From positions 1-64,000 of the forward strand of contig JAGTXK010000005.1 of assembly GCA_019096195.1 (NCBI GenBank): a stretch of DNA of 64,000 nucleotides, given 5' to 3'. The notes below the pieces were generated by a model. It made no database searches, was not told where the DNA came from, and saw only the letters and a program-made list of their open reading frames with translations. The translations under genes were made by a program, and so were the position numbers. Positions 1 to 9,550 of the stretch are shown in pieces. The DNA is from Boletus sp. NGJ. Lineage: Eukaryota; Basidiomycota; Agaricomycetes; Boletales; Boletaceae. How positions within the stretch are numbered: the stretch's first letter is position 1; each line of letters opens with the position of its first letter.

Positions 1-219
1 TGCATCTATCACCTATCCTTTCACAAGCACAACAAGCATCTGACCTTAGATTTAGCTCTGACCTTCTGCCAAGTTAAGATCAGGCAAAGACATATTATAG
101 TTAGCTTCAGATCCACATTGCCAATGTATTGCTCGACTGTTTCAAACCATTCTAGGATTATAAATGACCACCTGTTCTGCTTTACCCCAAGCATTGTACA
201 TCAGTAAATACAGGATTTC

Positions 220-480
220 ATCATAGTGCTCATAGTGCCATAGTAGTTTCATAGATAACTCATAGTATTCATAGTACCATAGTATTGAAAGTGTATTCAT
301 AGTATCCATAGTATATTCATAGTGTACATAGTATCATAGTATCATAGTACCATAACATTTCATAGTGTTCATAGTGTTCATAGTGTCATAGTATTGAAAG
401 TGTATTCATAGTATTCATAGTATCATAGTGTCATAATACCATAGCATTCATAGTACATCCATAGTAGCCATAGTCATAGT
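220..480. repeat. degenerate CATAGT array
   Basis: Short words built on CATAGT (CATAGTAT, CATAGTGTT, CATAGTACC) recur every 7-12 bases with variable spacers. The reverse complement of the same word forms a second array at about 1125-1345, so the two could pair as a long imperfect hairpin. A third array of this orientation lies at 14512-14640. No coding sense is visible. Confidence 0.85.
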
Positions 481-490
481 AGTAATTTTA

Positions 491-516
491 AGCTAAACCT
501 AAACCTAAACCTAAAT
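491..516. repeat. short telomere-like tract (CTAAAC)n
   Basis: About three to four copies of CTAAAC/CCTAAA sit at the boundary between the CATAGT array and the AAGTGTAG array. Most basidiomycete telomeres are TTAGGG, so this TTTAGG-type tract is only telomere-like and may be chance within low-complexity DNA. Confidence 0.5.
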
Positions 517-519
517 CAA

Positions 520-780
520 AAGTATACAAAAAGTGTAGTCAAAGGTGTAGTCAAATGTTGTACAAAAAGTGTAGGAAAGAGTGTAATACAGTGTAGCAAA
601 AATGCGCACCAAATGTAGCAAAAGTGTAGCAAACAAAGTGTAGTAAAAAAAAAGCAAACAAAAGTGTAGCAGAGTGTAGTATAGTGTAGCAAACAAAGTG
701 TACCAAAAGTGTACCAAAAGTGCACACCAAAGTGTAGTAAAAGTGTAGTCACAAAGTGTACCAAAAGTGTAGACCTACAT
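520..780. repeat. AAGTGTAG(C/T)AAA minisatellite
   Basis: A degenerate unit of about 11-14 bases (AAAGTGTAGCAA, AAAGTGTACCAA, AAAGTGTAGTCA) is repeated about twenty times. Open frames crossing it give only repetitive peptides rich in Y, T, L and F and are not taken as genes. Confidence 0.8.
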
Positions 781-959
781 TCAAAAAATATCCAAGTCCA
801 TTTTTCCACACTCAGGGTTAAAAAAGCGGACATTGTTTGCTAATGTTTGTGCCACCATTCTTATATAAACAAGCCAGACTTCAAAAACTTTCTCATACTC
901 TCTTGTTTCTTAATTTTATCCTTCTCTACTCATTACATGAAGTCAACACTTTACTTTGT

Positions 960-1120
960 AAATCATTAGGATTGGGATTAGAATTGGAATTGGAACTGGG
1001 ACTGGGATTAGAATTAGAATTAGAATTAGAATTAGAATTAGTAGAATTAATATTTGATTGAATTTGAAATTAGAATTGGCTTGAAATTGAATTAGAATTA
1101 GAATGAGAATTAGAATTGCT
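960..1120. repeat. GAATTA/GGAATTG hexamer repeat
   Basis: A nearly pure hexamer array (GAATTA, GGATTA, GAATTG, GAACTG variants) that produces an LELELEL-type peptide in one frame. This is a simple-sequence tract and not a gene. Confidence 0.85.
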
Positions 1121-1345
1121 AAGCCACTATGGAAGCACTATGTACTGTATACTATGGCATCACTATGACCACACTATGAGACACTATGAGAATACTATGA
1201 GAATACTATGACCACTATGAAAGTACTATGAGAATACTATGAGATACTGAGAATACTATGACAGACTATGGCCACACTATGAACAGACTATGAGACACTG
1301 TCATAGTACTATCAAACCACTATCCAGTTGGACCCTCACTATGAG
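1121..1345. repeat. degenerate ACTATG array, inverted relative to 220-480
   Basis: Words such as ACTATGAGA, ACTATGACC and ACTATGGCC repeat about twenty times. ACTATG is the reverse complement of CATAGT, so this block is inverted relative to the one at 220-480, with about 650 bases of other repeats between them. Confidence 0.8.
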
Positions 1346-1530
1346 CACTATGTTACTGTCCAGTACTGGACAGCACTAGACAGTTAGACCTGTTTTTACT
1401 GATGCAGCCATGTAGGCAGTGTGCCCACTCAAGCACAGACAAGAAGAGCTGCACAAAAGGAGCATGCTTGTTCTAAGCCTCACACACCAAGTAAGTGATC
1501 TGTGATGCATCATACATCAGGTGATGACTG

Positions 1531-2425
1531 ATGTACCATAGAGGTGGTAACACCAGAGGCCACAATAAATGGGAAGAGTTATATGTGCCTGACATGCCAG
1601 AGCCTTTCACAGCTTGGGAAAATGCTATGAAGTGCGTGGATAAAGACCCATCCAGGGTGAAGAAGTGCATTGTGGACCAGGCCTATTACATCCCAGAACT
1701 GGCCATGCTCATCTCTGGACAGACTTCCAAATGCTGCCAACTATTTATGACAAACTGGTTGGCAATTCACCTGCTCTGGATCAGTCACCTTGACCATGAC
1801 CCTCCTGCTCAATTTCCTGTCCCCCAGCTGTGGAGGAGGTACTCCATAAAGTGCCATCCAAGGATGAACTCATTGCTGCACCTAAAAGCAGTATGGGTAA
1901 CAAAACTGCCAAGGGTTGCAAGATGGCCATGCTGGAGATCTTTGGTGACATCACAGTGGCCATGGTGCAGGGCTCCACTTTCATGCCCTTGGAAACTATG
2001 GAATGACATGGCAAGTATATTCTGATTGCATCCCTTACCAATCCTCCACCCTGCCTCATCAGAGCAATCTTGTGGGAAATTTATGAGATTGGTAGGCACT
2101 ACAAGCTGTGTGCTGTCGACCAAGCCCTTCACCCTTGTTTGTGGGCAGAACATCACACCAAACATTGCAGCTTTATATATGCCATCTTCTCTGGCAGTTT
2201 AGGTCTAGTGTTATGGTCTGAGCCTTTGCCATCCAAGCATGGGAATCTTGGGCTGATGGACTCCTTTGCTGACAACATCCATGTCCTGCACAGTTTCTGT
2301 ATGCTTCTCTCCACTTGGCCTGGCACCCACCTGTTGTTTGCATGTATTCCTTCTTTTGATGAACAATCCAAGCAAGCACAGGCCTTTGAGATCATGAGTT
2401 GGGCTTGCCAATTCTATGTACAGAC
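1531..2425 (+). pseudogene. decayed gene of unknown function, 5' part (split by element C)
   Basis: The forward strand carries two coherent peptide stretches. The first, about 1555-1850, includes YVPDMPEPFTAWENAM, DKDPSRVKKCIVDQAYYIPE and LISGQ. The second, about 1890-2425, includes LEIFGDITVAMVQGS, LRIAxLWEIYEIG-like sequence, LWSEPLPS and FYVQT. They lie in different frames joined by frameshifts, with a stop after PLETME near 2000, so this is a remnant. The style (W-rich, YxPE, LFMTNWLA) resembles a protein found repeatedly near transposons in Boletales-type genomes, but I cannot name a function. Element C inserted near its C-terminal end, and the reading continues past the element at 8866-8932. 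CpG is rare here, consistent with old age. Confidence 0.55.
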
Positions 2426-2505
2426 TGTAATAATATAGGAAATTTTCAAACTTTTCAAACGCTCTCTTACGTTTCATTTCTCTTCAAACTCTTTTCTTCA
2501 TAAGT

Positions 2506-2709
2506 CACGTGACTGTGCACGTGACCGTGGGAACACATCACATGACAGGTCTAGAACCTATGACGTCATATGACATCATACCTCATGTGATCCACGACCT
2601 TTTAATTTCCGCTCTTCTCACACAGCCCTATTAATCTCCGTCTTACCATACGTAGTAATTTATCACACGCACAGCATGGTCCGTGCGCACTTCTCTTCAT
2701 GTATATAAA
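2506..2709 (+). promoter_or_regulatory. LTR promoter: two CACGTG boxes, TGACGTCA, TATATAAA
   Basis: CACGTG occurs at 2506-2511 and 2518-2523, a palindromic cAMP-response-type TGACGTCA at 2561-2568, and TATATAAA at 2702-2709. The same set occurs in the 3' LTR and in the solo LTR at 18882-19364. bHLH and bZIP factors are the usual binders of these two motifs; which host factor acts here is inference. Confidence 0.6.
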
Positions 2710-2734
2710 CTAGCACTTTGACGACTGGTATCCC

Positions 2735-2746
2735 CAGTCTAATCCA
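2735..2746 (+). promoter_or_regulatory. predicted RNA 5' end / self-primer of element C
   Basis: CAGTCTAATCCA lies about 30 bases downstream of the TATA box and is the exact 12-base reverse complement of the sequence just inside the LTR at 2915-2926 (TGGATTAGACTG). In Tf1-type elements the 5' end of the RNA folds back to prime reverse transcription, and this arrangement fits that mechanism. Confidence 0.65.
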
Positions 2747-2914
2747 CTTGTACTCTTCCTCCAACAATCCATTAGCTTCGGTCTTCAGGCCGTCGTAGGG
2801 TTGGGAACATCCAGGACTAAGACTCCCCTCCTGATTCGTTCAGCCAGGACTCGTGTAGCCTGCGACGCATTTCCGAGCCTTGTGGTGTGCTTTCCGAAAG
2901 GGACTCATAACACT

Positions 2915-2926
2915 TGGATTAGACTG
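2915..2926 (+). other. primer-binding site of element C
   Basis: TGGATTAGACTG begins two bases inside the 5' LTR. It is complementary to the LTR sequence at 2735-2746, and I did not recognise complementarity to a tRNA 3' end. Self-priming is therefore favoured. Confidence 0.6.
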
Positions 2927-3024
2927 CGATACACAACGCTCGGACTCCAGAGCTAAGGAGATATACGCGGGCCCAGCGTTTTAAGGGACATCTGCATAGT
3001 ATTCACCACTTGACGGTGACGAGA

Positions 3025-3275
3025 AAAGCACTCGCCGAAACGCTTGAATATACGCTCGTCCGGCGTCATAAATAAGGATAACGTTGCTGCCGGGCATAGT
3101 GCACTAGCCCCACTTCTTAGGTGGTTGCCGACCTAAGCGTACGCTGGTTCTACGATAGTGAACCCAGGTTCTCGTGATCACCTGTGACGTCACGAAGTAG
3201 CGTTAGGGGGATTTATCTCGCCTTTCTCCTGTGCTACACCTGCTTGTAGTAAAAGCAGTTATACTCCGGTCCCCC
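3025..3275 (+). ncRNA. conserved structured leader of element C
   Basis: This non-coding leader aligns over about 250 bases with the leaders of elements B (about 43925-44180, minus) and A (about 46975-47225, minus), although LTRs and gag are unrelated. Hairpin 1 is ACGC/GCGT around loop TCGTCCG (3052-3066). Hairpin 2 is a 7-pair stem around GGTTGCCG (3116-3137). Hairpin 3 is TGCTT/AAGCA around GTAGTAA (3241-3257). Loops are conserved and stems co-vary across the three elements. Its role (packaging, dimerisation, translation start) is unknown. Confidence 0.65.
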
Positions 3276-3528
3276 TACCACCGTCGCCCACCATTTTTAA
3301 CGATCTATACTTCGACTCCTACGAAGGCGTAGGAACCCCAGAGCCGGATTGCAAGATATCTGGCAGTAAGGTTCTGAAAGAAGACCGACGAAGGAAAAGG
3401 AAAACCTACACAAGAAACCCCGACAAAGTCAGACCTCTCCGCCCATCCTCCGCATTCGCCCTTATACCGCATCCAATACTTCCGCTCTTACCTCCGCCCC
3501 GCATCCCTCCTAAGGCCCAACCAACGAT

Positions 3529-4516
3529 ATGTCTAGAGTCGACATCGACGAGCTTGGTCAAGAAACTCGCCGACCTCACGCAGGAGCGCGACAAGGAAAA
3601 CATCACGAAAGAAGATCGCCGATCCTGGGAAATGGGACGGCACAAGGTCATCATTCCGCCCCTGGTGGATAAAGCTCCGTCTCTGGGTTGACGCCCAGAA
3701 CATGGAAAAACAACAAGATTATGGACATCGCGGTCCTCTCCCGTCTCGAAGGAAAAGCGGAAGCCTTCGCGCAACTCATCATGGAGCACTACCTCGATGA
3801 GGAAGCTACCATCGAGACGGACGCAAACGGGGTCTTGCTAGCCGGCAAAAGGAGCCGACTGCATGGCCCACTTGGAACAGGTTGCAGGAGCAGATTAAAA
3901 CCCATTTCTGCATCGACACTCTGGCCCACGAGTCTTTAAGGAAACTCGAGACCTTAAAACAGAATGGTCATCCTATCGACCTGTTCCTCCAACGATTCGA
4001 GATCTTAAGGAAAGAGTCGTACATCGACGACCACCACGCCGCAGTTCTACTGAAAAAGGCGGTAGACTACAAAATTTACGAACGTTCTCGTCTTGAACAG
4101 CCCCGCTCGCAATTTTGACTACGAAGATCTAGTCATCAACTACAGAGTACATAGGGCGGGCATTCGAGCAGATCGTAAACGAGCGTGGTCCTCCTCACAG
4201 ATCTCAACCCCGCTTCATCCTTCCCTCCTCCCCGTGGGCAACCCCCACAAAATTCTTATCGTCCTACCTACACGGCAGTAGGAACGCAACCGGGTCGCGG
4301 CGCGCCCATGGAGATAGGTGTCCAGCAGGCTGGACCCTCCAAGGAAACTCGCACCTGTTTCCATTGTGGCAAGCCCGGCCACATCAAACCCAACTGCCCG
4401 ACGAACCCTTTCAAAAGGACAGGTCGTCCGCCCATGCAACGCCAGATCTGGGACTGGAACCAAGGCTCGTACGTCGAGCAAAACCAGGGAGAAAATGAGT
4501 ATCCCCACGTTTTTTA
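3529..4516 (+). pseudogene. gag region of element C (fossil)
   Basis: This is the gag-type region downstream of the leader. Its C-terminal part has a single CCHC zinc knuckle, CFHCGKPGHIKPNC, at about 4356-4397, the nucleocapsid signature. The preceding part contains a capsid-like stretch with helical peptides such as LDLFLQRFEILRKES-type sequence. It is broken in this copy. Confidence 0.8.
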
Positions 4517-4699
4517 ACGAATCCCAATCTCGCGCATATGCGCAACGACCTCTCCCGCAACCTCCCGTAGCTACGGCGGCACCAAGCGTAGCAGCAAGGT
4601 CTTACGTTTCCGATGAGGCGGAAGCGTACTATCAGAGACAAATTCGAGGTAGAAGCAAAAGCCCGAGCTGCTCAGGCTTTAAATGGACAGCGCCAATGA

Positions 4700-7600
4700 G
4701 TGCAGAGGGAACTCAGCGGCAAGAACTTTCTCTCTCTTTCATCTTCTCTTACGACATGTACACATACCGATTTCCCTATCTCTGATCTCTCCGCTGTACT
4801 ACGTAAATTATCTATGAAATCTGCGAGGGCGTCTCAATTGAGCGTGGCACCAGAATTAAGTGTACTTAATTCCCTCGTAAAACAACAAAAAATATCGAAT
4901 ATATATAAACCCACAAAGGTCACGTTAAACCAAGCATCTACGCTTTCCTATGGTGGAGAGTTCTCTCTCGAAACCACAGTATCGTGCAACGTTAACGGCC
5001 AGTGGTCGCGTTACCGTTTCCAGTCCCTCCTGGATTCGGGAGCGTCGCATACGTTTATCGATCAGGACTATGTAAAAAGACACGGAATACCTTTCTATAC
5101 CATCGACAACCCCATTAAGATACATAACGCTGACGGTTCGGAAGGAGCAATCGGACCGATCCGTCATGCGGTAACCCTGATGGTGGAAATCGAAGGACAC
5201 TACGAAGTCATAGACGCTTATATATCTAAATTAGGCACTCATCGAATGATCATCGGGTATGACTGGCTATATCGTCATAACCCTGACATCGATTGGGTAA
5301 AACAGACAATTACGTTTCCTCGATGTACCTCATACTGTAAAATTATGGGCCTAGGACCCACTTCTTCTTACGAGCCGGCTCAACTACGTACAATAGAAGA
5401 AGGACTAAAAGAAAAAGTTCCCTATAACCTATCACGAGTTTCTAGATGTTTTCTCGGAGAAAGAATCTCAAAGGATGCCCTTACGAAAACATTGGGATCA
5501 CGCAATCGATCTCAAAGAAGACTTCATCCCCAAGAAAGGACGTGTTATTCCCCTTTCGGACATCGAGATGGAAGAAGTCAGAACGTTTATCGAAAAGGAA
5601 GTCAAAAAGGGTTACGTCAAACCCTCCAAATCTCCACAGACATCTCCCGTCTTCTTCATTCCTAAAAAAGACGGCAAAAAACGAATGGTTATGGACTACC
5701 GCTATTTAAACGAAGGAACAATCAAGAATTCGTATCCACTCCCTCTTATTCCGCAATTAATTGATCGACTCAAAAATGCGGATCTATTTACGGCTATGGA
5801 TCTCCGATGGGGCTATAACAATGTCCGCATCAAAGAAGGCGACGAATGGAAAGCAGCATTCGTTACCCCTATTGGAGCATACGAACCCACCGTTATGTAT
5901 TTCGGTCTCACGAACTCCCCTCCTACATTCCAAACTATGATGAACGATATATTTAACGACATGTATGCCGTAGTCGTCATCTACATCGACGACGTCATGA
6001 TATTTACCTCAAAAAAGACAAAAGAACAACACGAAGAAGTTGTAAAGGAAGTTTTACGCCGTCTCCGCGAAAACGACCTTTACGTAAAACCAGAAAAGTG
6101 TACCTTCTCGGCAGACAAAAGTAGATTTCCTAGGGATGGTGGTATCTAAAGAGGGGGTAGAAATGCAGTCGAAGAAAGTAGCTGGGGTCATGGACTGGCC
6201 AATTCCTACTCGCTTGAAGCAACTTCAAGGCTTTCTCGGACTCTGTAATTATTATAGACGATTCATCGAAGGCTTCGCGCAAATCGCACGACCCTTGAAC
6301 GATCTTACCAAGAAAGACGTTCCATTCAAATGGGGTCCAGATCAACAAGAAGCATTCACCAACCTAAAAAGAAAATTCACGGAAGCACCACTTCTCGCGT
6401 ATCCTAACCGCGATCAAGAAATGCGTGTGGAAACCGATGCTTCAGACATCGCCACGGGAGCAGTGCTCTCCACATTATGCAACGATGGTAATTGGCGACC
6501 AGTCGCCTTTATCTCTCACTCTTTTGACAGCGCAGAGCGCAATTACCCATCTACGATAAAGAACTGCTTGCAGTTATACGCGCATTAGAAGAATGGCGTC
6601 ACTATTTAATAGGTCGCGAAGGATTTGAAATCTGGACCGACCACAAGAACCTCGAATACTGGAAGAAGCCTCAAACGCTTAGCGGACGTCAAGCACGTTG
6701 GCACGCACTTCTTCAAGAATTTAACTATTCTTTCGTTTACAAACCTGGATCGTCCAATGGAAGAGCCGATGCTTTATCTCGACGACCAGATCACGGTGAC
6801 GCAGTTGTAGATCACAATCAAAACGTCACCGTTCTCCCTCCTTCCATATTTATAAACCACGTTTCTCTTTCTTCTGATCTTATGACAAAAATACAAAAAG
6901 AATCCAAAAAACATAACGTCGACGCTATAAACAATTTCCTTTTCTACTCAGAACTTAATCTATTCAAAAACGAAAAAGATCAAATCTACGTACCTGAATC
7001 TTTACGTACAGAAATCATTACATTATGCCATGACTCGCCCATTGCAGGACACGGCGGTCATTCAAAAACTATACATACTCTCTCTCGATATTTCTCGTGG
7101 CCAGGAGTCACAAAGGACGTAAAAACTTACGTAGATCACTGCCAAGTGTGCGCCCTCACGAAGGGTAAGCAAAATGCACCGGCAGGAAAAGTCATTCCTC
7201 TTCCCGCGGCAAAAAGACCTTGGGAAGATCTATCAGTAGATTTCATCACTGGCTTACCGCCATCACAATCTTTTACGGCTATTTGCGTTGTTGTGGACAG
7301 ATTTTCAAAAGAAGTTATTTTTATACCAACATACGATACTTGTTCTTCGAAAGATCTAGCTATCCTATTTCGAGACCACGTCTGGTCAACACACGGACTT
7401 CCCTCTACCCTCGTATCAGATCGAGGACCACAATTCGTTTCTGCTTTCACCCAAGAGCTTTGTAAGCTTCTTGGTATAAAACAAAAAATCTCTACGGCAT
7501 ACCATCCGCAAACAGACGGACAAACCGAACGCGTTAACCGAGATCTCGAGCAGTATCTCCGCGCGTATGCCGGAAAGAAACAAAACGAATGGGTCGAATG

Positions 7601-8310
7601 GTTGAAATTAGCCCAATTCTCTCACAACAACACCGTCACTACAGCCACTGGAGAAATTCCCTTTAAAGTCACACGAAACTACATACCGCGTATGGGTTTC
7701 GAAGGGAATCTCACGGGTTTTGCAGACGAAATTGGGCGAAATCATAAGGAGATTGAAGAAGCGCTGGAAGCTACACGAGAGAGGATGATCACCTCTTCCG
7801 ATAAAAAACGATCTACAGCACCACGAATATTCTATTGGTCAGCAAGTCTGGCTTTCAACCGATAAATTAAAACTTCCTTATACGGCGAAAAAACTCACAC
7901 AAAAATGGATTGGCCCCTACGTCATCACTCGGGTACTTCCTAACGCCGTAACGCTCAAACTACCTAATTCGGTTCACATCCATCCAACTGTGAACATTTC
8001 TCGCGTCAAACCATATAGAGATACGCTGCCTGGACAGCCTAAATCTCGACCAGACGCTATAGAAATTGACGAAGAAGGAGAAGAGCAATTCGAAGTTGAT
8101 TATATCGCCGCTTCCAGGTTGAAGAAAGGCAAAATAGAATATTTGGTTCATTGGAAAGGTTACGACGAAACCGATCGAACTTGGGAATCTGAAGACATTC
8201 ACGTAACTGCACCGGATGCAGTACAAGATTTCCATCGTCTTAACCCTTCCGCACCACGCAAGCTTCGTGGTCTTATCGTTATCAGCATTCGCTTCTTTAT
8301 TCTCTCCTTA
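4700..8310 (+). pseudogene. pol region of element C: PR-RT-RH-IN-chromodomain (fossil)
   Basis: The order on the strand is as follows. Aspartic protease has LLDSGASHTFID near 5025-5060. Reverse transcriptase has YIDDV at 5982-5996. RNase H has ETDASD near 6430. The integrase zinc region has the H-H-C-C pattern at about 7030-7150, and the catalytic core has SVDFITG, VSDRGPQF and TDGQTERVNRDLE at about 7225-7560. A chromodomain with YLVHWKGYDETDRTWE lies at about 8090-8235. Chromodomains direct chromoviral integration to marked chromatin. The region has several breaks. Confidence 0.9.
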
Positions 8311-8377
8311 TGAAAATTTCACCGAACAACGAAAAAACAACGACTCGCCTGGAATTCGAGTCTTAAAGAGGGGGTAG

Positions 8378-8860
8378 TGTAATAATATGGGAAATTTTCA
8401 AACTTTTCAAACGATCACTTACTTCTTCATTTTCTTCAAACTTCTTCTTCATAAGTCACGTGACTGTGCACGTGACCGTGGGAACACATCACATGATAGG
8501 TCTAGAACCTATGACGTCATATGACATCATACCTCATGTGATCCACGACCTTTTAATTTCCGCTCTTCTCACACAGCCCTCTTAATCTCCGTCTTACCAT
8601 ACGTAGTAATTTATCACACGCACAGCATGGTCCGTGCACACTTCTCCTCATGTATATAAACTAGCACTTTGACGACTGGTACCCCAGTCTAATCCACTTG
8701 TATCTTCCTCCAACAATCCATTAGCTTCGGTCTTCAGGCCGTCGTAGGGTTGGGAATATCCAGGACTAAGACTCCCCTCCTGATTCGTTCAGCCAGGACT
8801 CGTGTAGCCTGCAACGCATTTCCGAGCCTTGTGGTGTGCTTTCCGAAAGGATTCATAACA
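8378..8860 (+). repeat. 3' LTR of element C
   Basis: A 483-base LTR preceded by the polypurine tract AAAGAGGGGG. It is followed directly by the CAGAC target duplication at 8861-8865. Confidence 0.95.
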
Positions 8861-8865
8861 CAGAC

Positions 8866-8932
8866 TTTCTTTGATCATTTCAGCCATCCCCCTCTACTCC
8901 CCCATCACTTTTCCCTCAAGTACCATGAATAG
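8866..8932 (+). pseudogene. 3' end of the gene split by element C
   Basis: Removing element C and one CAGAC copy gives an uninterrupted frame across the site: FYVQT is followed by FFDHFSHPPLLPHHF and a stop at 8930-8932. This shows that the element landed inside coding sequence of the unknown gene at 1531-2425. Confidence 0.6.
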
Positions 8933-9550
8933 TGTTGGTTCCTTTTCTGGCCACCATTCCCATTCACCCCTTCCAACTATTGTATTTGTTTTTGCTGTAT
9001 GAATTGAATAATGTCTTTTGTGTGTGGAATTTAGGACCCTCTGCCTTTACTTCATGATGCAATATAGCCAGCAGCTCTCATGATTTCTATAATCCATGTT
9101 GGTGACCGGTCGTGTCCCTGGGTCTTTCTAACTCTTCACTTACAGATCTGCCTTGTTGGTGTCCTATTTCTGTTATGTCACTCTAGGTATATAATTATAT
9201 TTCAGGTCATTCTGATATCTCAATTGCGTAGAGGTGGAAGAGCTTGATTCTTTGAGTGGAGTGGTCCTGAACAACAAGGAAGTTAATGAATAGAATAAGG
9301 TTGAGGATGAGGATGGAGATGAGGATGAGGCTAGTGATGCCAGCAACGACAGCAGGAGCAACTCTGATGATAATAACTCTGACACTCATTTCCAGCATGA
9401 CCTACTTTACATCCAACTAGCTTATATGTTCTCAGAGGATTCAAACTATAGTGGTAAATTTAATTTATATTGCCTACTAAAATAAGCATTGCACACATGC
9501 CTGCAAGACATGTAGGAGATGCACTCCTGAAATAATATCAATACCTCAGA
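8933..9550. other. no gene seen
   Basis: AT-rich, CpG-poor sequence with no coherent coding pattern on either strand. A purine-rich GATGAGGATGAGG tract at about 9300-9340 would read as an acidic peptide, but it has no supporting frame around it. Confidence 0.6.

Larger units (their letters stand above)
2426..2912 (+). repeat. 5' LTR of element C
   Basis: A 487-base LTR that begins TGTAATAATAT and ends CATAACA. It matches 8378-8860 and the solo LTR at 18882-19364. It carries paired E-boxes, a TGACGTCA site, a TATA box at 2702-2709 and the predicted RNA start and primer sequence at 2735-2746. Confidence 0.95.
2426..8860 (+). mobile_element. Ty3/Gypsy chromovirus, element C
   Basis: A complete-looking but broken LTR retrotransposon of 6,435 bases on the forward strand. 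It has 5' LTR 2426-2912, leader 2913-3528, gag about 3529-4516 with a CCHC knuckle, pol about 4700-8310 (protease, reverse transcriptase, RNase H, integrase, chromodomain), a polypurine tract just before 8378, and 3' LTR 8378-8860. A perfect 5-base target duplication CAGAC flanks it (2421-2425 and 8861-8865). The LTRs differ at roughly 4% of sites by eye, so it is not recent. The coding part has several breaks. The domain order with a C-terminal chromodomain and the self-priming signature place it in the Tf1/sushi-like chromoviruses. Confidence 0.95.

Noticed and set aside
220-1345. Possible CRISPR array (regular short repeats)
   Set aside because: Units are degenerate, spacing is irregular with no unique spacers of constant length, and the organism is eukaryotic.
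2913-2930. tRNA-primed reverse transcription for element C
   Set aside because: I could not match the site to a tRNA 3' end, whereas the LTR holds an exact 12-base complement at the expected RNA start.
3025-3275. Hammerhead or HDV-type ribozyme in the LTR-element leader
   Set aside because: The conserved loops do not match the CUGAUGA/GAAA core of hammerheads, and I could not build the double pseudoknot of HDV-type ribozymes.
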